Below are positions 1 to 6,199 of a stretch of DNA of 9,563 bases, piece after piece. A model generated the notes under the pieces. It was not told the origin of the DNA. It ran no database searches and worked only from the letters and a program-made list of their open reading frames with translations. A program made the translations under genes and the position numbers. Location of the stretch: NCBI GenBank assembly GCA_002423305.1, contig DIVI01000194.1, forward strand, positions 2,099 to 11,661, in the 5' to 3' direction. The first letter of the stretch is position 1; each line of letters begins with the position of its first letter. Source of the stretch: Methylococcus sp. UBA6136 (GTDB lineage Bacteria > Pseudomonadota > Gammaproteobacteria > Methylococcales > Methylococcaceae).

Positions 1-596
1 GTTAAATTCAACGACTCGCCTTGAGCCAAACCCATAACATTCCCGCCGACCGTATAGGCTGATGGGTTGTCTGAACAAGTAACTTGAACCTGCCTGGCCC
101 CCTGATGGTTTTTGGCTGTTCCAGATCCATTCGCAGTGACTGTACAAGTCTGTCCTGATGGTTGAGTTTTCACGGCAACAGAGTACCCACTTGTGGGGGC
201 AACCCTGTGAGCAAACTCAAAATCAGGATAATCCACCGATGGATTCTGGATTATAAGGGTATCCAGAGAGTTGTTGATGATGTTTACGGATTTATTTGCA
301 TCAAGGCCGGTAACAGTTCCGCCGACGTGATAGCCTGCCGACTTGATGCAGTTGAGGTTTTGGGTCGAAGATGGCCCAAGGGTCACCTCTAAAGTGGTCG
401 TGCCCGATGTTTCAAATACACAGGCATACCCATCGGGGACCGCCGTCAGTTTAAGCGCGTAGGTGCCTGCTGCAAGATTGTCCAGCAAGTACTGGCTGGT
501 GCCATTATTCGTGACAGGAGGATTAGTCCCTTCTTGTGCAGTCACGGTGACCTGGGTGCCGGTCTTGAGCCCATAAATACTGCCAGAAATCGAAAA
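1..596 (-). repeat. C-terminal tandem beta-sandwich-type repeats in the GH64-like protein
   Basis: Protein-level repeats of about 85-95 residues. Unit 1 is residues 687-769 (SISGSIYGLKTGTQVTVTA ... LNC). Unit 2 is residues 774-860 (YHVGGTVTGL ... VKTQPSGQTCTV ... VQVTCSDN). Unit 3 starts at 867 (YTVGGNVMGL) and is cut by the window edge. Each unit opens with a G-x-(V/I)-x-GL strand and closes with a Cys strand, and unit 2 has the VKTQPSGQTCTV signature. Repeats of this kind are common in large exported proteobacterial proteins and are thought to act as spacers or surface-presentation modules. The true number of units cannot be seen here. Confidence 0.75.
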
Positions 597-2654
597 AGCA
601 CCCGGCGTTGAGGGGACCCATGGGGTCAAGGCTACAGTGATTTGGGTGCCATCCGGCAATGCGCTCCACTGGCCATTTACCGCATAGGGCTGAAAAAGGT
701 ATGGACCGGTTTTTGATGAAGGGCCATTGTAGTTCAGCGTGGCAGGAATGGGCGATTCATCCATCTGGAAAGTGTAAACCAGACCCAACGAAGTTTTGCC
801 CACATCACCATTTAAACTATCAGCAGTTGTTCCATAAAGTGTCTGCGGGACAAAGAGCAGGGATCCCGCAGTGGTTTTACCCGTATGTAGAAATGCAGCA
901 TAGGGATTTGATATCCCATCAGGGTTTAGAGAATTAGGACTGAAAGATGCGTTATACCAATAATCATTGTTATCAAAACAGGCTGTCGTTACTGCTTGGG
1001 GTTTAGTGGAGTCATACGTGGGTTCACAACCCTCAGGAAGACTCCCATTAGAGTCAAAAAGCCCTCGGTTCATGGACTCGTTAAACTGATCCTCCAGGGA
1101 GCCAAGAACATCCCCATTGCCAGAGTTAGTTGGATACTGATAGGCACTATCGATGGCAGCACCTACACCGGCAAAAATGCTGCGCGTAATCGAGGGACCA
1201 AAGGCAAGTGTCTTTGGGTCCGCCTGGTAAAATCCCATACCCATGGTATTATTTGGCGGTTGTGGGCAAACATAACCTTTTGGGTTGGCGGGAGAGTTAC
1301 ACTTCTGCGGCGGTATAGAGACTGATGAAATGTATGTGTTTGTTGCATCAGTGCTAATCTGACTGATGGAATAAGTCCCAAATGCGCCAGAAATCCAATT
1401 TCCGGCACCCACCTGCCAGCCCCCGCCATTTGGTACGGCAATGGGCAGTTGACTGGTACCAGTGATGGTAAAAGTCCAAGTTGTTGTTTGATCGGCACTC
1501 GAACAAGAAGGGTTGCATGGATTTGTTGCAGTCCATGTGCCTCGGATATCGTTTTCATTATAGGTAAGATACGCGATCTGCCTCGGGTCATATATATTGA
1601 ATACCTCAGTGCCGGCGGCATTCCCACCGGGTACATTGGTCCCGATGTTAGTGCATTGGATATAAGAGCTAATGGTTGCGTTAAGAGTAACTGAAATATT
1701 ATTGGGGGCAGGATAGAGCGGTGCGGATGTGTCACTGTATATGCACTGGTAGATATCCGCATTTATAGTAGGATTATGACCAGCTGCTGAAGCTGCACCC
1801 TGCAGATAGTATGTTTTTTTGTTAGTGCTCGAAAACAATCCAGCCACAACCTTATCCATTGAATATTGCAATGGATACTGGGTGCTACTACCCATGTTTA
1901 GATAGTTATATGAGTCAGGTGTTTTCTGAGCCGTATAATCCTGCAGCCCCATGATGCTTTGGTAGGGGCCATCCGCGCCCTTTGCATCCATATTAAAAAT
2001 TAATCCTTGAAGCTCAGTCGGCACCTGCTTAATGATGTCACTCATCGCAACAGCAAGCGGATTACCCACTTGGTTGCAAACACCGTTTGTTGAATATGGG
2101 GTATTAGCGCCAACTCCTTTTTGCGTGCAATAAATCGGTCCTCTACTAGAATTGAGTACAGAAATATTGGCCGGCACACCAAACCAATCAATACTCGAAA
2201 GATCAAGATCAAGACTTGTTCCTCCGGTCATCTCCAGTGCAACAAAGGGCGGATTGTACCCGTTAGTTCCAGCACCTTGGCCAGGCAATGGGGTTCCAAA
2301 TGCAGAACCGGCAGGATTTCCGACGTCGGCCACCGTGTGACCCGCATCGATCGCCACCACATAAAGCCGGGCACCATTTGGAATATCCGAAATATTTCCG
2401 GTTACTGTCGTAAATGGGCTCACGCTGTTGACAGGCTGGCAACTGTTTGCGTGCTCTGCAGCGATTGTGTATTGATTTCCTGACGATGCTGTCAACGAAA
2501 AGCCTTGGGGATAGAGGCAATAGCTGTATCCTGCGGGAAGGTTTGTGTGGCTTGGATCAATGGCAAAGACGACGCTCGCCTCGACGGGACAAAAGCCGCT
2601 GGTGACCGCACCCAAAACCATCCCCAGCATCAATCTAATATTGATAGTTTTCAT
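1..2654 (-). CDS. Secreted GH64-like (beta-1,3-glucanase/thaumatin-like) protein with C-terminal repeats, 3' end beyond the window
   Basis: The frame is open from the ATG at 2654 to base 1 (884 codons, no stop). Start: GGAG (2664-2661) lies 6 nt upstream. Residues 1-26 form a Sec signal peptide (hydrophobic LMLGMVLGAVTSGF, probable cut after PVEA); there is no lipobox. Residues about 80-635 resemble GH64: F137-V-A-L-E141 and LSSID156WFGVP match the positions of the catalytic Glu and Asp of Streptomyces laminaripentaose-producing glucanase as I recall it. GPSITRSIFAGVG (486-498), SMNRGLF (527-533) and YAAFLH (585-590) also fit the family. Between them lies an extra, Cys-containing stretch (about 290-470). 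From 687 on come tandem GG-x-V-x-GL repeats. Inference: a periplasmic or extracellular glucan-binding or glucan-cleaving protein. It follows the beta-helix gene in one operon. G+C looks lower than in neighbours (line 1861-1920 is 23/60). The GH64 call is by motif only and moderately sure; a thaumatin-like non-catalytic role is possible. Confidence 0.72.
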   Translation of the reverse strand, partial: MKTINIRLMLGMVLGAVTSGFCPVEASVVFAIDPSHTNLPAGYSYCLYPQGFSLTASSGNQYTIAAEHANSCQPVNSVSPFTTVTGNISDIPNGARLYVVAIDAGHTVADVGNPAGSAFGTPLPGQGAGTNGYNPPFVALEMTGGTSLDLDLSSIDWFGVPANISVLNSSRGPIYCTQKGVGANTPYSTNGVCNQVGNPLAVAMSDIIKQVPTELQGLIFNMDAKGADGPYQSIMGLQDYTAQKTPDSYNYLNMGSSTQYPLQYSMDKVVAGLFSSTNKKTYYLQGAASAAGHNPTINADIYQCIYSDTSAPLYPAPNNISVTLNATISSYIQCTNIGTNVPGGNAAGTEVFNIYDPRQIAYLTYNENDIRGTWTATNPCNPSCSSADQTTTWTFTITGTSQLPIAVPNGGGWQVGAGNWISGAFGTYSISQISTDATNTYISSVSIPPQKCNSPANPKGYVCPQPPNNTMGMGFYQADPKTLAFGPSITRSIFAGVGAAIDSAYQYPTNSGNGDVLGSLEDQFNESMNRGLFDSNGSLPEGCEPTYDSTKPQAVTTACFDNNDYWYNASFSPNSLNPDGISNPYAAFLHTGKTTAGSLLFVPQTLYGTTADSLNGDVGKTSLGLVYTFQMDESPIPATLNYNGPSSKTGPYLFQPYAVNGQWSALPDGTQITVALTPWVPSTPGAFSISGSIYGLKTGTQVTVTAQEGTNPPVTNNGTSQYLLDNLAAGTYALKLTAVPDGYACVFETSGTTTLEVTLGPSSTQNLNCIKSAGYHVGGTVTGLDANKSVNIINNSLDTLIIQNPSVDYPDFEFAHRVAPTSGYSVAVKTQPSGQTCTVTANGSGTAKNHQGARQVQVTCSDNPSAYTVGGNVMGLAQGESLNL

Positions 2655-2704
2655 GTTAAGCTCCAACCTAAGAGTAGCAAAACAATATAGCTAACCTTGA
2701 ACAT
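2651..2704 (-). CDS. Candidate 17-residue hydrophobic coupling peptide
   Basis: A 17-codon ORF, MFKVSYIVLLLLGWSLT, fills the gap between the two large genes. Its ATG (2704-2702) shares one base with the TAA of the beta-helix gene (TAATG), and its TGA (2653-2651) overlaps the ATG of the GH64-like gene (ATGA). It has an excellent ribosome binding site, GGGAGG, 6 nt upstream (2716-2711). The peptide is almost entirely hydrophobic with one Lys near its N-terminus, like a minimal membrane peptide. Inference: ribosomes finishing the upstream gene would restart here and then at the downstream gene, so translating this peptide would couple their expression. No homologue is recognised. Chance cannot be excluded for so short an ORF, but the double overlap and the strong ribosome binding site argue for use. 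Confidence 0.4.
   Translation of the reverse strand: MFKVSYIVLLLLGWSLT
2661..2664 (-). promoter_or_regulatory. Ribosome binding site of the GH64-like gene
   Basis: GGAG on the minus strand with a 6-nt spacer to the ATG at 2654. It lies inside the 17-codon ORF, so translation of that ORF would expose or occlude it. It supports 2654 as the start. Confidence 0.6.
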
Positions 2705-4851
2705 TAATATCCTCCCTTTGACCCAGCGTTCCGGAAAAGCCCTTGAGGCACCTCTACTGTTGATTTGATTGTCCGATTACCCCTCAGGCTCTGATTGATC
2801 GGATGAACCCCCGCTGAATCCGTGTAGGCGGGACAGAAATCGTAGAAAAAGAACGGAGTCAGGTACCAGGCGTAGTTACCCTGATAGCGGATGTCACCAT
2901 AGGTTACGCAACCGCCAAAATCTCCGCCATAGGGAGTGCCGTTGGCCAGACTGGGGATCCCGCTATAGGAAAGTGGATCTACAGGATTGGGGGCTGGGCC
3001 AAAATACATTTCGCCACGCGAGTTATCCAGCGACACATTTTTCCTTAGTGTAATGAAGCGACTGGCGGCATCGGTATACCAGGTATTGCCACCACCGTCG
3101 GATCGTTTGTGGCTGGCAACATTCCCCTCGATCAGCAATCCATGTGCATAGGAAGTGCCCTGAAAGCCGTTGGTATAGATGGCTCCTCCATCCCAGGAGA
3201 CGTTGAGGAAGTTATCGATTCGGTTGCGAACAATCCGGTTGTCATGGTTGGTAGACGGCGTGTCCCAGATGCCCCATTGGCCAGGGACCGCTCCCGGGGC
3301 CCCGGGGAAACTCGGATCATCCAACAGTCCCCAACCCCAGCCGATGGCAATGCCAGACCAGGGCACATCGCTGATGTTGTTGTGACTAATTCGGGTGTGG
3401 TTAGTAAAACCGACGTATATCCCGGCGGCATCGGTGTATTCGCGCCCTGCCTGCCGAATCAGATTGTTCGTGATTCGGTTGTACCGGGTTTCCTGCTGCG
3501 GGTATTGAGGATGGTGATCCACCGTCTCTACTCCGCCCAGTTGTATGGCGGCTGAAGAGATATCGATGAAACGGTTGCCGGTGATATGGTTTTTCTGACT
3601 CCCCGTGCCGAAATCGAGCCCAACCGCGCCAAGGTGCTCGAATGTGTTGCCTTGAAAAACAATGTTCCTGGCATACCGAAAGGCCACGTTGCCAGGGGTG
3701 CGGGTATCGTTGGGGTCGTGTCCGATGACATTGGTCGGATGACCGTAACCAGTCAGATGGAAGCCGCTCTGATCGGCCACATAGCCATCATCCGAACTGG
3801 GGCCAAGCCAGGTGGCATAGGTGAAAGTCAGTCCTTCAAAGCGGATATGCTCGATTGGGGCTTCCAGGCTGCCCTGCCCGCTGATTAGCCATTCCTGCAA
3901 GGGGAGTACCACATCGGCAGTCGCCAGATCTTCACGAGGAATGTAGTAGAGGTCGCCTATCTGCTCATCCAGATACCATTCTCCGGGTTCGTCCAGAAAC
4001 TGGTAGGCGTTCTCGAAGCGAGAGACTTGCCAGAAACTCCAGACACCGGGTTGGCCGTCCTGTCCGACAAATACGTTGGCATTGGTCCAGGCCGGTTCCC
4101 GCATCTTGATCAACCCGGTGGACTGGTCGGGTTGGAAATCGTTCGTGTATTCAGGATAAGGCGTGATAGTGTCGACCGGTACCCGCATCATCTTCCATTG
4201 TGTCTGTATCACCGCCTCAATCTTCCGCGGATCGGTGGGAGCCTGATTCCAGGTTGCGGGATCATACCAACCGAGCGGATTCAGCCAGGGTGTGGGAATG
4301 AATTGAATGCCGATCGGGTCGCTCATGCCAACGCCCAGCCAGAAAAAACCAGGGCGAAAGCCTGCGGGATAGGGCGTGGTCTGCGCTCGGGTTGCTCGCT
4401 GTCCGTTGACGTAAAGCTGACGCGAACTAACGGGGCCGACATGGGCCCGATAGATGCCCAGATCTTGGTCGTGAAGCACCCATCCTTTCACCTGAATGCC
4501 ACCCGAGAGGATGGGTTGTTCCCCTGGCGCCGCCCGGTAGACAATGTCATGACCATTTCTACCGGAATCTTCGGGACTCAGGGTCAAGGTAGGCTGCGAA
4601 GAATATATCCCGCCTCTCAGCGTGACGACCACGTCCTGATGTTGTTTTAAGCTAATCTCCCTGACGGCATCACGAGCCCTCAGTAGGGTTCTGAAAGGCT
4701 GTTTAGCAGTGCCTGCAGCGGCATCGTTACCTTCTGGAGAGATCCAGAAGTGGTTCGTGACTGCCGCTGCGGAAACTGAAGACAGACTGATGAACGAGGC
4801 TAGCAAGAGAGCGGCAAGGTTCGTGTTCTTGAAGTTGTAGTCTCGAGCCAT
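2704..4851 (-). CDS. Secreted right-handed parallel beta-helix protein
   Basis: 715 residues from the ATG at 4851. This start was chosen because AAAGGGA lies 7 nt upstream and it places a proper Sec signal peptide (NLAALLLASFISLSSVSAAA) at the N-terminus. An in-frame ATG at 4920 adds 23 residues but has no ribosome binding site. After the signal, FWISPEGNDAAAGTAKQPF and VVVTLRGGIYSS are the opening strands typical of secreted parallel beta-helix proteins. LYVNGQRATRAQT (about 146-158) and EWYLDEQIGDLYYIPRE (about 291-307) match the pattern of GH141-like members. From about residue 335, coils follow with recurrent N-x-(F/I) ladders such as NIVFQGNTF, NHITGNRF, NRITNNLI, TRISHNNI and NRIVRNRI. 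Such folds occur in pectate lyases, rhamnogalacturonases and GH141 fucosidase-type enzymes; the substrate cannot be told. It is the first gene of the operon with the GH64-like protein, which suggests a joint role on extracellular polysaccharide. The fold is confident, the activity is not. Confidence 0.88.
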   Translation of the reverse strand: MARDYNFKNTNLAALLLASFISLSSVSAAAVTNHFWISPEGNDAAAGTAKQPFRTLLRARDAVREISLKQHQDVVVTLRGGIYSSQPTLTLSPEDSGRNGHDIVYRAAPGEQPILSGGIQVKGWVLHDQDLGIYRAHVGPVSSRQLYVNGQRATRAQTTPYPAGFRPGFFWLGVGMSDPIGIQFIPTPWLNPLGWYDPATWNQAPTDPRKIEAVIQTQWKMMRVPVDTITPYPEYTNDFQPDQSTGLIKMREPAWTNANVFVGQDGQPGVWSFWQVSRFENAYQFLDEPGEWYLDEQIGDLYYIPREDLATADVVLPLQEWLISGQGSLEAPIEHIRFEGLTFTYATWLGPSSDDGYVADQSGFHLTGYGHPTNVIGHDPNDTRTPGNVAFRYARNIVFQGNTFEHLGAVGLDFGTGSQKNHITGNRFIDISSAAIQLGGVETVDHHPQYPQQETRYNRITNNLIRQAGREYTDAAGIYVGFTNHTRISHNNISDVPWSGIAIGWGWGLLDDPSFPGAPGAVPGQWGIWDTPSTNHDNRIVRNRIDNFLNVSWDGGAIYTNGFQGTSYAHGLLIEGNVASHKRSDGGGNTWYTDAASRFITLRKNVSLDNSRGEMYFGPAPNPVDPLSYSGIPSLANGTPYGGDFGGCVTYGDIRYQGNYAWYLTPFFFYDFCPAYTDSAGVHPINQSLRGNRTIKSTVEVPQGLFRNAGSKGGY
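2711..2716 (-). promoter_or_regulatory. Strong Shine-Dalgarno before the 17-codon ORF
   Basis: GGGAGG on the minus strand lies inside the last codons of the beta-helix gene, with a 6-nt spacer (ATATTA) to the ATG at 2704. It is the best ribosome binding site of the minus-strand operon and does not serve either large gene directly. Confidence 0.5.
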
Positions 4852-4858
4852 CACCGCG

Positions 4859-4865
4859 TCCCTTT
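4859..4865 (-). promoter_or_regulatory. Ribosome binding site deciding the beta-helix start
   Basis: AAAGGGA on the minus strand with a 7-nt spacer to the ATG at 4851. The alternative ATG at 4920 is preceded by CACACACATCCTA without a purine-rich site. This favours the shorter protein beginning MARDYNF. Confidence 0.6.
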
Positions 4866-4936
4866 TTGTTGGTTGGCTTGAGCCTAGCACCAATATCAAT
4901 CGAGTAGCAATAAAATTCATTAGGATGTGTGTGGAA

Positions 4937-4965
4937 ATTATTTTGCGTCTTTAAATGACTGACCA
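4937..4965 (-). promoter_or_regulatory. Candidate sigma-70-type promoter of the minus-strand operon
   Basis: On the minus strand, TGGTCA (4965-4960; 4 of 6 to TTGACA) and AATAAT (4942-4937; 5 of 6 to TATAAT) are separated by 17 nt. Transcription would begin near 4930 and leave an approximately 80-nt leader before the ATG at 4851. This is a consensus match by eye only. Confidence 0.35.
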
Positions 4966-5089
4966 TGCGATCATGACGACTGGTCTATTGTCTTAAAACG
5001 ATGAGCGCATCATTACTCCGGGATAATTGCGGAAAGCTTTTTATGAGCTTGAATTTCATTGATACCCACTGCACCCCATACCAATTTCC

Positions 5090-6199
5090 ATGATCCGTGT
5101 TGAGCATTTATCCAAGCAATTTGGTGCAATCGATGTCCTCAAGGACATCAATGCCGAGATTGCTGTCGGCGAGGTAATTTCCATCATCGGACCCTCGGGT
5201 ACCGGCAAAAGCACTTTTTTGCGTTGCCTTAATCTGCTGGATCGACCTACTGGCGGACGAATCTTCATCGATGGTCAGGACATTTTGTCTCCTTCGGCTG
5301 ACGTCCCGGCACTGCGCCGCCGGATGGGCATGGTATTCCAGTCCTTCAATCTTTTCGCTCATTTGACGGTGTTGGAAAATCTCACCATCGGCCCTGTACG
5401 GCTGATGGGAAAATCAGTGAACGATGCCCAAACCGCCGCCATGGATCTGCTCAAGCTGGTGGGACTGGCAGAAAAAGGCGATGCCTTTCCGCATGAACTG
5501 TCTGGCGGACAGAAACAGCGGGTGGCGATTGCCCGGTGTCTGTCCATTGAACCCGAGATCATGCTGTTCGACGAGCCGACCTCTGCTCTGGATCCGACCA
5601 TGGTCAGTGAAGTGCTGGCCGTCATTCGTCGTCTGGCACGCGAAGGCATGACCATGGCGATTGTCACGCATGAAATGGAGTTCGCCCGCGACGTCTCTAC
5701 GCGGGTCTTCTACATGGATCAGGGGATTATCTATGAGGAAGGGCCGCCCGAAAAAATTTTCGAGGCCCCGCAACAGGAACTGACCCGGGAGTTCATCAAC
5801 AAGATTCGCAGCCTCGAATACAAGATCACCAGCCGCGACTACGACTTGTATGCCCTGTTTGGAAAGATCGAGCGATTCTGCGAGAAACATGCGCTCCCCC
5901 TCGAAACCGCGCAGACGATAGAACTAATGGCCGAGGAATTACTCTCGTTGCTGATGACTGTGCCAGGCACCCCGGATATCCATCTGGTAGTTGCTTACTC
6001 GGAAAAATCTAAATCGCTGGACGTCAGAACCGACAGCGCCGGTCCGCCAGGTAATCCCCTCGAAAATCCTGATGCGCCCGATAACCTGGGCCGTATCCTG
6101 ATAGAGACTTATGCCCGGGATATTGGTTACTCGCGGCAGGACCATCGCAATCGATTGACGATGAGGCTCAAGTCAGCGGAAAGCTCACGCCATGAATAA
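5090..6199 (+). CDS. Polar-amino-acid-type ABC transporter ATPase with C-terminal RsbW/SpoIIAB-like domain
   Basis: 369 residues. Residues 1-243 are a complete GlnQ/HisP-type ATPase: Walker A GPSGTGKST (34-42), Q-loop Q84, signature LSGGQKQR (137-144), Walker B IMLFDEP (157-163) with catalytic E162, D-loop SALD, and switch H194. It would energise amino acid import from the cytoplasmic face of the inner membrane. Typical members are about 240-260 residues long; this one has about 110 more. Residues 256-360 look like a GHKL/anti-sigma-factor ATPase fold: E282-E-L-L-S286 at the N-box (the usual Asn is Ser), D315-S-A-G318-P at the G1 box, N-L-G334-R-I-L-I at the G2 box, then GYSRQDHRNRLTMRL as the closing strands. 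ATP binding there may be lost. The start matches the family (MIRVEHLSKQFG), although no Shine-Dalgarno is visible; a TGA at 5060 bounds the frame. The gene overlaps the permease gene by 8 bp, so they form one operon. The ATPase core is very secure; the extra domain is an inference. Confidence 0.93.
   Translation: MIRVEHLSKQFGAIDVLKDINAEIAVGEVISIIGPSGTGKSTFLRCLNLLDRPTGGRIFIDGQDILSPSADVPALRRRMGMVFQSFNLFAHLTVLENLTIGPVRLMGKSVNDAQTAAMDLLKLVGLAEKGDAFPHELSGGQKQRVAIARCLSIEPEIMLFDEPTSALDPTMVSEVLAVIRRLAREGMTMAIVTHEMEFARDVSTRVFYMDQGIIYEEGPPEKIFEAPQQELTREFINKIRSLEYKITSRDYDLYALFGKIERFCEKHALPLETAQTIELMAEELLSLLMTVPGTPDIHLVVAYSEKSKSLDVRTDSAGPPGNPLENPDAPDNLGRILIETYARDIGYSRQDHRNRLTMRLKSAESSRHE

Larger units (their letters stand above)
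4852..5089. other. Divergent intergenic region
   Basis: 238 bp between the divergent beta-helix and ABC ATPase genes. It has no convincing ORF. It is AT-richer than the flanking genes and contains CATG-CGAT-CATG (4964-4975), the inverted pair GACCA/TGGTC (4961-4965, 4981-4985), GATG-AGCG-CATC (5000-5011) and AAAGCTTT (5033-5040). The first motif overlaps the -35 of the candidate minus-strand promoter and could be an operator, but all are short. For the plus strand, GATAAT (5022-5027) resembles a -10 box but lacks a -35 at usable spacing, and no Shine-Dalgarno precedes the ATPase ATG. Confidence 0.7.

Noticed and set aside
1163..1762. 199-codon open frame on the minus strand
   Set aside because: It lies in another frame inside the continuous GH64-like reading frame, which has a signal peptide and domain motifs; no frameshift needs to be invoked.
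4027..4650. 207-codon open frame on the plus strand
   Set aside because: It is antisense to the beta-helix gene, with no ribosome binding site or family motif.
4849..4920. Longer N-terminus of the beta-helix protein from the ATG at 4920
   Set aside because: There is no Shine-Dalgarno there, and the signal peptide would be pushed 23 residues inward behind a charged stretch; 4851 has a good site.
4961..4985. GACCA/TGGTC inverted repeat with CATG-CGAT-CATG as an operator
   Set aside because: Arms are only 4-5 bp and such pairs arise often by chance; mentioned under the intergenic region but not called as a site.
5022..5027. GATAAT as a -10 box for the ABC operon
   Set aside because: No -35-like hexamer at 15-18 nt upstream and no extended -10; not enough to call a promoter.
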